Source: Candidatus Gastranaerophilales bacterium (lineage in GTDB: Bacteria > Cyanobacteriota > Vampirovibrionia > Gastranaerophilales > Gastranaerophilaceae). From it: a DNA stretch of 64,000 nucleotides. Below the pieces are notes generated by a model. It was given only the letters and a program-made list of their open reading frames with translations. It made no database searches and had not been told where the DNA came from. Position numbers and translations under genes: made by a program. Positions 1 through 7,481 of the stretch are shown piece by piece (position 1 is the first letter of the stretch; each line of letters opens with the position of its first letter). The stretch spans positions 1 to 64,000 of the forward strand of contig CALUSQ010000003.1 of assembly GCA_944323475.1 (NCBI GenBank), in the 5' to 3' direction.

Positions 1-779
1 GCTGCAGATGCACGGGTCATTACGATACCTGCAGAAACTGCCATTAAAAGAGAAGGAACCTGCGAAGATAAACCGTCACCAATTGTTAAAACAGTATATT
101 TTGAAACAGCATCACCAAGAGGCATACCTTGTTGCAAAACACCAATTAACAAACCACCTATAATATTTATGATTACGATGATAATCCCTGCCATCGTATC
201 ACCTTTTACAAACTTCATAGCACCATCCATTGAACCGAACAATGCAGATTCTCTTTGCAGATCTTCACGTCTTCTTACGGCTTCTTCCGGTGAAATTAAA
301 CCAGCGTTAAAGTCAGCATCAATTGTCATTTGTTTACCCGGCATAGCATCCAATGCAAACCTTGCCGAAACTTCGGCAATACGTTCAGCACCTTTTGTGA
401 TAACCATAAACTGAACAATAGTAATGATTATAAAAATTACACCACCTACAACCATATTACCACCGGTTACAAATGTACCGAATGCATGGATAACTTCTCC
501 GGCTTCACCTTTTGCAAGAATTAACCTCGTTGAAGCAATACCCAAAACAAGTCTAAACATTGTACCGATAAGAATAATAGATGGAAAAGCAGCAAGTTCT
601 AATGGCTTTTGAATATACAAAGATATCATTAACAAAACAATACCCAAGGTAATATTTAAAGAAATTGAAAAGTTAATAACCCAATTAGGTACTTCGATAA
701 GCAAGATAAGTATCAGCGCCACAACAAATGCCGCTAATGCTACTTCACTTATTGAATTTGAACCTTGTGCGTTTGCCAT
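1..779 (-). CDS. flhA: FlhA/SctV family export gate protein, N-terminal part (cut by window edge)
   Basis: Inner-membrane export-gate component of the flagellar/type III secretion apparatus. The reverse strand reads MANAQGSNSISEVALAAF and then several hydrophobic segments. The family's conserved FHIPEP-type loop follows, with ASTRLIL, ITKGAERIAEVSARF, LDAMPGKQM and MDGAMKFVKGD. The start ATG overlaps the fliH stop codon by one base (TGATG), so translation is probably coupled. Only about 259 N-terminal residues are present; the cytoplasmic ring-forming domain lies beyond base 1. By eye the loop (ESALFGSMDGAMKF) reads more like injectisome SctV than typical flagellar FlhA, which usually has EADFYG and DGASKF. 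The ASTRLIL segment is flagellar-like. The gene sits at the end of the fliF operon, so flagellar FlhA is the default call. Confidence 0.93.
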   Translation of the reverse strand, partial: MANAQGSNSISEVALAAFVVALILILLIEVPNWVINFSISLNITLGIVLLMISLYIQKPLELAAFPSIILIGTMFRLVLGIASTRLILAKGEAGEVIHAFGTFVTGGNMVVGGVIFIIITIVQFMVITKGAERIAEVSARFALDAMPGKQMTIDADFNAGLISPEEAVRRREDLQRESALFGSMDGAMKFVKGDTMAGIIIVIINIIGGLLIGVLQQGMPLGDAVSKYTVLTIGDGLSSQVPSLLMAVSAGIVMTRASA

Positions 780-1543
780 CAGATTTGTTTAAATGCTTCC
801 TTTATCAATTCCAGTTGTGTACCTATACTTGCATCAATAATACCGTTTGAAGTTTCAATAATTGTAGAACCTTCATCAACTTCTCTATCACCCGTTACAT
901 AGATTTTAGCCTCAAATTGTCCTGAAGACAAAATATCAGGAACAATTTCTTTTGTATATTCAACATCTGTCGGGTTAACTTTTAATATAATTTTATTTTC
1001 ATCTTTGGCAAGAGTTTTCAGCGCATCATGAACTATAGAATCCAAGACGCTTTTATCAGTCTCTACCTCTTTTTTGATTATTTTTTCTGCAACTTTTATA
1101 GAAATATCCAAAATATCACCTGATATTTTTTCATAAAGCGCATCTTTATATTCAAAAAATTCTTGAATAGACTCTTTCAAATCCTCAATTGAATCTTGAG
1201 CATCTTCTATCCCTTTTTCAAAGCCTTCCTTAGAGGCCTGTTCCTTTATCATTATAGCTTCTTGCTGAGCACGGGAGATAAGATTTCTGTCGTCTATCCT
1301 ACGATACCCTCTTCGTCTGTCACCTCTTCTTCTTTCTGCACGTTGATTAAAGTCTATTTCATCAAAATTAAAACCTGCAAAAATATCTGATACATCATCT
1401 TTAGCTTCTTCTTTAATTTCAGCTTCAGAAACTTTCTTAATCTCTTGCGTATTTGTATCAAAATTTTGTTCATTCTCGTTTTGAGAAAGAGCAATATTTT
1501 TTTGTATATTAAGTTTTTTTTGATTATGTCTTTTTATTATCAT
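779..1543 (-). CDS. fliH: FliH/SctL-like export ATPase stator
   Basis: Predicted soluble 254-residue regulator and stator of the export ATPase. The N-terminal ~80 residues are polar and low-complexity. A charged helix follows (about 85-135: SRAQQEAIMIKEQASKEGFEKG), then the FliH-type C-terminal domain. The C-terminal signature DEGSTIIETSNGIIDASI is the FliH beta-strand region (usually GGTVIETxxGxIDASI). It lies between the FliG-sized protein and flhA, with 20 bases upstream and a one-base overlap downstream. The partner ATPase FliI, usually the next gene, is not in this window. Length and motif support the call; an SctL name would be equally valid if the system proved non-flagellar. Confidence 0.85.
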   Translation of the reverse strand: MIIKRHNQKKLNIQKNIALSQNENEQNFDTNTQEIKKVSEAEIKEEAKDDVSDIFAGFNFDEIDFNQRAERRRGDRRRGYRRIDDRNLISRAQQEAIMIKEQASKEGFEKGIEDAQDSIEDLKESIQEFFEYKDALYEKISGDILDISIKVAEKIIKKEVETDKSVLDSIVHDALKTLAKDENKIILKVNPTDVEYTKEIVPDILSSGQFEAKIYVTGDREVDEGSTIIETSNGIIDASIGTQLELIKEAFKQI

Positions 1544-1563
1544 CCGTGATTGTCTGTTTTAAT

Positions 1564-2559
1564 TTATTTTGTAAGCTTTTCTTCTATATAATTACACACA
1601 ATATCAGCTACTCTGGGTGGAATATTAACTTCTTCGCATTGACCGGAAGCCGACAAAACAAAGTTTTTAACAACTTTTCTTTCCTTTATCATCATATTAG
1701 ATATTTTTGAAATATCCGAATTTTTTACAATTTTATATAATCTTTTATAAATTTTTTCAGAACTTATTTTTCTAGGTTCAGGCAATGTCTTTTTTATTTC
1801 ATTTAAACATTTTACAACCAAACCTCTGTCAAGTTTGTTTTCCAAATCATCCATAGCCGCATAATCAGTAAGAATAGCTGCATCTTCAGGAGAAAATTTG
1901 TTCAACAAACCTTGTCTTTTATCAACAGAAAGATGTTTTAAAACGATAGCAAAAGTTGCCAACTTTAAAATTTTTGTATCATTAGTTTGTTGAATATATC
2001 CAGCATTGGCTGCATTAGCAGCAGGCAAATTATCATTTCCTTCTTGAGCCATTTGCTCTTGAGCTTGTGCTTGTGCCATTTCATCAATATTTGAATGACT
2101 CAATGCTTCTTTAACTTGCTCTTCATTCAAAACACCCTTGGCTTTAAGTTCATCCAATGCTTCTGTGTAAGCTTTTTTTACATGGTGCTCAACAACCGCA
2201 ATCATATCAGCCTGCGGCAACTGTTTTATAATAGCAGTTTTAGCTATCTCAAACACAGTGAATGCAATTTTTTGCATAATTGCATCTCTAAATTGAGGAT
2301 CAATATTGCTTCTTATAATATCAATAGACTTGTGAAAAGCCCATTCACCAATAAATTGAGTAACTATACTGGCCTGTTCAGCATTAAAGTTTATAGTCGT
2401 ATCATTTGCTATAGCTTCACCGGCCATATAACAAAAATTAAAAACAATATTTATAATATATTGTTTATCAGGATCAGGAATATCATGAGGCAAAGCAGGA
2501 CCTACTTGGTCCGACAAATTTTTTGCAAATGCTTTATAATCAAATCCTTCTATTGGCAA
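1564..2559 (-). CDS. FliG-sized cytoplasmic protein between fliF and fliH
   Basis: 331 residues, soluble, mostly helical, with a Gln/Ala/Asn-rich linker near residues 155-190 (AQAQAQEQMAQ). Its position directly after fliF and before fliH, and its length, are those of the rotor switch protein FliG (about 330 residues). FliF here ends in an acidic FliG-binding-like tail. I do not recognise the FliG EHPQT or C-terminal torque-helix signatures, so identity rests on context. One segment (LLNKFSPEDAAILTDYAAMDDLENKL) resembles an armadillo-type FliG repeat only loosely. The start is TTG, chosen because GGGGAG lies six to seven bases upstream. Alternatives are a lineage-specific adaptor replacing FliG, or an unrelated protein. 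Confidence 0.55.
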   Translation of the reverse strand: MPIEGFDYKAFAKNLSDQVGPALPHDIPDPDKQYIINIVFNFCYMAGEAIANDTTINFNAEQASIVTQFIGEWAFHKSIDIIRSNIDPQFRDAIMQKIAFTVFEIAKTAIIKQLPQADMIAVVEHHVKKAYTEALDELKAKGVLNEEQVKEALSHSNIDEMAQAQAQEQMAQEGNDNLPAANAANAGYIQQTNDTKILKLATFAIVLKHLSVDKRQGLLNKFSPEDAAILTDYAAMDDLENKLDRGLVVKCLNEIKKTLPEPRKISSEKIYKRLYKIVKNSDISKISNMMIKERKVVKNFVLSASGQCEEVNIPPRVADIVCNYIEEKLTK

Positions 2560-2628
2560 TGGTTTCTCCCCTTTTTTATTTATGTTTTTTTAATATTTTA
2601 CTTTTAATCAAAATATCAAAATTAAAAT

Positions 2629-4257
2629 CTAACTTTTTTCTATCCAACTTTTGACATGTTCAGCCAAATCATCATCATCCAAACCTGTCATTTCATCTGC
2701 AAGTTCAGACAATGTTGAATTCAACTCCGGTAGAGTTTGTGCTTGTTGTTTTTGTTCAAGCATACCTTGAGCAAGTTGTGTCTGTTTTTCAATAAGTTCT
2801 GCTGCTTTTAAATTAACATCTCGAATCTGTTTTTCTTGATCTTGAGATTTTTCTCTTAGCATTTGTATTTCTGCTATTTGTCTTTCTTGAGCAGCTTTGA
2901 CCCTATCAGACAAGAATTTCAAGCCAACACCCAATCCTACCAGCAGCATTGCTATAGCTATCCACCACGGGTTACCTGTAGAATCCGGTTTAGGTAAAGA
3001 TTCTGGCTTATCACCTGCCAAGAATGGATCGACAGAATCAGAGAATGCTATTTCAACATTTTCTGGTTTTGCTTTTGGTGAGGCAGCTTTAGCAACAAGT
3101 ATTTTTAACTCTTCAAGAGTCATATTGGCAGGAATAGAACTTTCTTCAAGAGTAACAGCAATTGAAATATCTTCAATTGTTCCAGGTTTTACAAGTTCAC
3201 TTGTTTGTACTTTCGGTACACCGTATTGTGTTTCTCTTGCAGTTCTTGAGTAACTTCTGTTCTGTGAAGAATCAGCATTGTTGGCAGGCAATCCGTTTGG
3301 CAGATAAACACTCACTGCGCTAAGTCCTTTATTAGAATCTCTGGTTTGATCACCCAATCCTTCTGAAAAAGTTTGTTCAGTCAAAGCTGTCTTTTTAGTC
3401 GGATCAAAATCTATTGCATCTTTTTGCATTGGAGCTTGACGTAAATATGTACTGACAGTAACGGCATAGTTACCTTTACCAATTAATTTATCCAACTGCG
3501 TTTTAACTTTTGCCTGCATGTACTGATCATTTTCTTCAAGTTTTGCAAGCATATCATCATCTGCTGAAGCAATAGAATCATAAACATTTCCGTTTGTATC
3601 TGTGATAGAAATATTTTCTGCCTCCAAGCCATTAACCGAACCTAAAAGCAAGTTTCTTATTGCCTTAACTTTCATATTGTCAAGCTTTTCACCGCTTGGC
3701 ATAACCAATTGAACTGTTGCAGTTATAGGTTTTTGGTCCTGTTCAAACATTACTTGTTCAGGAATAGAAACAAAAACCGAAGCATTTTCAATTGGCGGAA
3801 TTTTTCTTATCAAACGAGATAATTCACCATTAATTGCACGAGTAAGACGAATTCTTTTATCTTCTTTTGTAGAAGTAAAATCGCCTTTGTCAAAAATTTC
3901 CAAACCTATATTTTGGTCAACAAGACCACTTTTAACAATTGCCAAAAGCGCTCTGTCTCTTTGTGTCATTGTATATTTTTGAAGATATAAAACAGACTTT
4001 TGTCCATCCGCTCTTCTTTCTACAGTAATACCTTCCCTTGCTAGAAGTGCTTGTATTTCAATCGCTTTTCCCAAATTATCAGTTGTAAGAAGGTCAAGCG
4101 GTTTATCAATAATTTTTTCTTTTACAGTTTTAGGCGCACCGGAACTATTTTGAGACACAACAACACCCACTGTTATAAACAGCGCCAATACGACAACAAG
4201 TCCCCCTATTATCCCATATAGTAATGGCTTATTTTCTAGAATTTTTTGAAAATCCAT
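2629..4257 (-). CDS. fliF: Flagellar MS-ring protein FliF
   Basis: Inner-membrane ring protein on which the export apparatus and rotor assemble. It is 542 residues, the normal FliF length and far longer than injectisome SctJ. The first membrane helix is at about 13-36. A YscJ/FliF domain follows (about 50-225: LLAREGITVERRADG, ENASVFVSIPE). A large periplasmic domain spans roughly 225-425, and the second membrane helix is at about 430-450. The cytoplasmic tail has a heptad-like Gln/Glu-rich helix and ends in DDDDLAEHVKSWIEKS, which resembles the FliG-binding C-terminus of FliF. It is first in a minus-strand operon with a sigma-70-type promoter at 4288-4316. Confidence 0.93.
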   Translation of the reverse strand: MDFQKILENKPLLYGIIGGLVVVLALFITVGVVVSQNSSGAPKTVKEKIIDKPLDLLTTDNLGKAIEIQALLAREGITVERRADGQKSVLYLQKYTMTQRDRALLAIVKSGLVDQNIGLEIFDKGDFTSTKEDKRIRLTRAINGELSRLIRKIPPIENASVFVSIPEQVMFEQDQKPITATVQLVMPSGEKLDNMKVKAIRNLLLGSVNGLEAENISITDTNGNVYDSIASADDDMLAKLEENDQYMQAKVKTQLDKLIGKGNYAVTVSTYLRQAPMQKDAIDFDPTKKTALTEQTFSEGLGDQTRDSNKGLSAVSVYLPNGLPANNADSSQNRSYSRTARETQYGVPKVQTSELVKPGTIEDISIAVTLEESSIPANMTLEELKILVAKAASPKAKPENVEIAFSDSVDPFLAGDKPESLPKPDSTGNPWWIAIAMLLVGLGVGLKFLSDRVKAAQERQIAEIQMLREKSQDQEKQIRDVNLKAAELIEKQTQLAQGMLEQKQQAQTLPELNSTLSELADEMTGLDDDDLAEHVKSWIEKS

Positions 4258-4287
4258 TTAATATTTTTTCCTGCCTCGTTACCTAAA

Positions 4288-4316
4288 ATTATACTATCTT
4301 TTACGGTATAAGTTAA
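4288..4316 (-). promoter_or_regulatory. Sigma-70-type promoter of the fliF operon
   Basis: On the minus strand, TTAACT at 4311-4316 is followed after 17 bases by a perfect TATAAT at 4288-4293. The -10 ends about 30 bases before the fliF start codon. The -35 matches TTGACA at four of six positions. It is not a sigma-28 motif, so early flagellar genes appear to be under the housekeeping sigma factor. Confidence 0.6.
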
Positions 4317-4442
4317 CCGCCAATGAAGGTTTCAGAAAAATTTTCATCTATTTGGATGATATTTTCTTCTCCTCCAAATTAATGATTTTTTCTAAAAAGT
4401 CATGATTTTTATAAAAATTATTTCATTTTACAACCAGTCCTA

Positions 4443-4475
4443 TAAAAAAAGAAAACAGGTCCATAATGAACCTGT
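4443..4475 (-). terminator. Intrinsic terminator after the alpha/beta-hydrolase gene
   Basis: Six-base-pair stem ACAGGT/ACCTGT (4455-4460 with 4470-4475), nine-base loop. On the minus strand a T-rich tract (TTTTCTTTTTTT) follows. It lies 37 bases past the stop codon of the gene ending at 4512 and separates it from the fliF operon. Confidence 0.7.
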
Positions 4476-4511
4476 AAGATTTTATTTTGCCATCCATGTT
4501 TAAATTTTTTG

Positions 4512-5279
4512 TTATTGCAATTTAGGCATTACCCATTTCACAATATCATCCGCCATTGTAGGGTTAACTTTTAGCATAAGCATTCCCATACCTCCGGCAG
4601 GATATGTCTTTATATCATTTGTACCTTGTACAAATTTTTTCAAAATATAAGCTTCATTCATAGAATATCTGTCCCTTACACTTGCCAATGTTAATACAGG
4701 TCCGTTTCCAATATTTGTCATCGCAATTGAAGTTTTCAATCCTTTAAAACTTCTTGAAGGAGACAACAAAACTAAACAAGCAGGTTTATTAAACATTTTT
4801 TCAGCAGCAATAATTGCAGTATTTGCGCCTATATCTGCACCAACAATTGCATACTTTGTCGTTGAAATATTTTTATAATTCATTGCAACATACTGCAAGA
4901 TATCAACAGCATCTGATGGATATTTCTCATATACTTTGTCTGTGTAATACACCCAAGAACGTATTTTAAAATTCGAGTCATAAACGCTTTGTCCATGACC
5001 TCTTAAATCAACTAATAGAACTGCCGCTCCTGAATTTACAAATTTTTTAACAATATCTCCCCAATAATCACTTGAATAGCCTAGTGAATGAAAAAATACA
5101 ACTACAGGATAAACAGCTTGTTTTTTAGGAGGATAAAAAAGTTTTGATTTTATAACAAAACTATCCTTAGTTTCATAAGTTATAGCGACATAACCGACTT
5201 TTTCTTTCTTGGGAGCCGCAAAAGATATTGTCGGTGTTAAAATTAGCAGTGCTATTATTAATATTAATAATTTTTTCAT
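4512..5279 (-). CDS. Exported alpha/beta-hydrolase-fold protein with non-canonical catalytic residues
   Basis: 255 residues with a clear signal peptide (MKKLLILIIALLILTPTISFA, cleavage near 21). The mature part has the alpha/beta-hydrolase pattern: FFHSLGYSSDYW (about 62-73) as the oxyanion-hole loop and VDLRGHGQS (90-98). The nucleophile-elbow position reads VGADIGAN (146-153), with Asp where Ser is normal. The usual C-terminal histidine loop (GxGHG) reads AGGMGML (228-234), without His. An Asp nucleophile exists in dehalogenases and epoxide hydrolases, but those still need the His. The likeliest reading is a periplasmic, non-hydrolytic member, or an enzyme with relocated residues. It is the last gene after the HD-GYP gene, 31 bases downstream, possibly co-transcribed from the sigma-28 promoter. 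Confidence 0.75.
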   Translation of the reverse strand: MKKLLILIIALLILTPTISFAAPKKEKVGYVAITYETKDSFVIKSKLFYPPKKQAVYPVVVFFHSLGYSSDYWGDIVKKFVNSGAAVLLVDLRGHGQSVYDSNFKIRSWVYYTDKVYEKYPSDAVDILQYVAMNYKNISTTKYAIVGADIGANTAIIAAEKMFNKPACLVLLSPSRSFKGLKTSIAMTNIGNGPVLTLASVRDRYSMNEAYILKKFVQGTNDIKTYPAGGMGMLMLKVNPTMADDIVKWVMPKLQ

Positions 5280-5310
5280 TCCTAACTTCTCTCACATATG
5301 TTTTGTTATA

Positions 5311-6564
5311 TTAACCAAACATAATTTTATCAAGTGTTTCAACAAGATACGGATCCCATTTTATACCTGATTCTTTTTCGATTACTTCCATAGCTTCTTT
5401 TTCTGTCATAGCTTTTCTATAAGGTCTTTCTTCTCTCAACGCACAGTATGCATCAGCTATCGCAATTATACGAGAACCAAACGGAATACTGCGTCCCTTA
5501 AGACCTTCCGGCTCACCTTGTCCGTCCCATCTTTCTTTATGATAATGAATATATGGAATAACTTCTGATAAGAAATTTATACTCATAAGAAGACTTACCC
5601 CAATATTTGGATGGTTTTGTAAGGTTTCCCAATCTTCTTGAGAAAGCTTTTCTTTTTTATTAAACAATTCCTCAGGAATTGTTATTTTTCCTATGTTTTG
5701 CAAAAGACCTGCATAATATATCAAATCTTTTGTTTTTTCATTTAAACCGAGATAATCACATATATCCTTTGCCAAATCTGCAACATGTTGTGAATGATTG
5801 TTATGAAATTCACTTTTTGCATCTACTGCTTTGGCTAGCATCTCTACAAAATTTTGTTGTTCTTCACCGAGATCACCAATTACAGCCGTAAGCTCAGCTC
5901 GTGAGTGTTGCAAATCAGTACTATCAAGCTCTTCCTCTTGAAGCAACCTTGAAACATTATCAGTTAATTTTAATAAAAGCATTGAGATCGCAAACAGTCT
6001 TGCTGTAACTTTAATAAGTTTTTGAAACTCATCACTTACTTTTTTACCTTCGATAGGTTTAATTATAATCATACCAGTATTTTCTGAACCATACTGCATC
6101 GGTACTTTAATTAAATCTTCATCATCTATATTGATGACTTCATCAGGTCCTGCGGATGAACCGACAAGAACGAGATTAAGATTATCAGGATTCATACCTT
6201 TTGCAAATTCTGAAGATAAAAATATATGACAATCTTTAGCATCTATCATTTGAACAATTGTTTTTGCTATAGAGTTATAAATTATGTAATCTTCTTTATT
6301 TGTAAATCCAAGAACGCTTAAAGTATTGTTTATTGAATATATAGAAATTAATTCTAAAAGTTGTTTTTTCAAACTTTCAGCTTTGTCAGCATTGTCATGT
6401 TTTTTGATTTTTTGGGCCAACTCCTCTGAAATAAGGTGTTCTGTCAAAAAATCGCCAAGATTCAACGCAAAAATCTCTTCCAGCGGGTCATTATCCAAAA
6501 ATTCTGCACTTCTTGAAAAAAGTGAAACTCCTTCTTCTGTTTTGTTAAAGTTCTCTTTTGCCAT
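5311..6564 (-). CDS. GAF-like plus degenerate HD-GYP domain protein
   Basis: 417 residues, no signal peptide. A GAF-like region spans about 75-200 (IIYNSIAKTIVQMIDAKDCHIFLSS). A C-terminal HD-GYP domain spans about 235-415. HD-GYP proteins hydrolyse cyclic di-GMP through a metal site whose core is the HD pair. Here the HD of GLLHDIGK is replaced by Gln289-Asn290 (GLLQNIGK), and GYP is replaced by GEP (350-352). The flanking fold motifs NHSQHVADLA, NHPNIG, YHKERWDGQG and ADAYCALREERPYR remain, so this is a real but probably non-catalytic member. Transcription probably starts at the sigma-28-type promoter at 6632-6659, tying it to the flagellar regulon. Confidence 0.88.
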   Translation of the reverse strand: MAKENFNKTEEGVSLFSRSAEFLDNDPLEEIFALNLGDFLTEHLISEELAQKIKKHDNADKAESLKKQLLELISIYSINNTLSVLGFTNKEDYIIYNSIAKTIVQMIDAKDCHIFLSSEFAKGMNPDNLNLVLVGSSAGPDEVINIDDEDLIKVPMQYGSENTGMIIIKPIEGKKVSDEFQKLIKVTARLFAISMLLLKLTDNVSRLLQEEELDSTDLQHSRAELTAVIGDLGEEQQNFVEMLAKAVDAKSEFHNNHSQHVADLAKDICDYLGLNEKTKDLIYYAGLLQNIGKITIPEELFNKKEKLSQEDWETLQNHPNIGVSLLMSINFLSEVIPYIHYHKERWDGQGEPEGLKGRSIPFGSRIIAIADAYCALREERPYRKAMTEKEAMEVIEKESGIKWDPYLVETLDKIMFG

Positions 6565-6631
6565 TTTTCATTCCTATAACTATGAAATACGCTTATTGGG
6601 ATAAATCCCCTACCAATTTTCCTTACTATTA

Positions 6632-6659
6632 TTATCGGCTGATAAATACAAAAACTTTA
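6632..6659 (-). promoter_or_regulatory. Near-consensus sigma-28 (FliA/SigD) promoter
   Basis: On the minus strand TAAAGTTT (6652-6659) is followed after 12 bases by GCCGATAA (6632-6639). Both boxes match the flagellar sigma-28 consensus at all positions; the spacer is one base longer than the usual 11. It lies about 68 bases upstream of the HD-GYP start codon. A FliA-like sigma factor is encoded at 50028-50693. Confidence 0.8.
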
Positions 6660-6771
6660 TAGCAAAACTTCAAATATTATACTTTTGTTTAAGAAACTTA
6701 ATAATTTAATATAGCTCTTTTGTACAAAAATTTAATAAAAAAATAGGTCTACTGTCATGATACAGGTGTAG

Positions 6772-6799
6772 TTTACTCAAGTATAAGAATAAATATAAT
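6772..6799 (+). promoter_or_regulatory. Sigma-70-type promoter of the Cys-rich protein gene
   Basis: TTTACT (6772-6777), 16-base spacer, perfect TATAAT (6794-6799), about 40 bases before the start codon. The interval is bracketed by a near-perfect inverted repeat: CTCTTTTGTACAA at 6715-6727 and TTGTACACAAAAGAG at 6804-6818, two bases inserted in the second arm. The second arm lies just downstream of the -10, where a regulator could act. Confidence 0.6.
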
Positions 6800-6838
6800 A
6801 ACCTTGTACACAAAAGAGTTAGTTTAAGGAGAATGTAT

Positions 6839-7405
6839 ATGAAAAAACTCGCAATTACCCTTTCTGCCGCAATGATTTGCTCTATCGCTACAATAAGCGC
6901 AACAAAAGCTGAATCGCTAGTACCTGTAGGATGCCCTGTTCAAAATGCCCCTTGTCAAAGTGTAGAAACTTGTCCTACACAACAAAAATGCAACTGCGGT
7001 AAACCTGAATGTCCAAAATGTAATGATGCTGCACCAGTATTCAATTCTTGTGAAGAAATTCAAGAATGGAAAACAAAATATTTTGAAAAAAGATGTGAAA
7101 TATATACAAAACTAGGTTTAAGCCAAGAACAAAGAGTAAAAGCAAGAAATGTTGATGAAAAATTCTTTGATGAAATTGCACCACTAAAAATGTGCTGCAA
7201 ACAAACAAAAGCAAAATTAAAAGAATTAGAATGTCAAAAATGTGCAAAATCTGAAAAAAAAGCTCTTAAAGAAAAAATTAAAGATTTAAAATCTGAAATA
7301 AAAGATAAGAAAAAACAACATAAAGAATGCTTTATGCAGCTTCTTAATAGCTGCCAAAAAACAACTTACAAAAAAATCGCAAAAAATAAAAAATGCGGCT
7401 GTTAA
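6839..7405 (+). CDS. Cys-rich exported Spy/CpxP-like protein
   Basis: 188 residues starting at MKKLAITLSAAM. The ATG at 6839 is preferred over 6833 because AAGGAG sits seven bases before it and would overlap the earlier ATG. A signal peptide ends near ATKA. The mature protein carries about 17 cysteines: a CxxC-rich head (CNCGKPECPKC), a CC pair, and a C-terminal KKCGC. The middle, GLSQEQRVKARNVDEKFFDEIAPLK, matches the LTxxQ-type repeat of periplasmic Spy/CpxP chaperones, and a Lys/Glu-rich helix follows. Such a protein could bind metal or buffer thiols in the periplasm; that is inference. A terminator follows and no neighbour is co-transcribed. Confidence 0.75.
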   Translation: MKKLAITLSAAMICSIATISATKAESLVPVGCPVQNAPCQSVETCPTQQKCNCGKPECPKCNDAAPVFNSCEEIQEWKTKYFEKRCEIYTKLGLSQEQRVKARNVDEKFFDEIAPLKMCCKQTKAKLKELECQKCAKSEKKALKEKIKDLKSEIKDKKKQHKECFMQLLNSCQKTTYKKIAKNKKCGC

Positions 7406-7430
7406 TTTAATTTCTGACATATTACCTACA

Positions 7431-7464
7431 AAAAAAGACCTTTTAAAAATAAAAGGTCTTTTTT
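7431..7464. terminator. Bidirectional intrinsic terminator
   Basis: A 14-base-pair stem (7431-7444 with 7451-7464), core AAGACC/GGTCTT, six-base loop, flanked by A and T runs. It lies between the convergent Cys-rich gene and nrdJ and could serve both. Confidence 0.8.
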
Positions 7465-7481
7465 GCCATTAAAACTTAAAC

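Noticed and set aside
2095..2607. 170-codon plus-strand ORF opposite the FliG-slot gene
   Set aside because: Antisense shadow of a well-supported gene; composition not protein-like.
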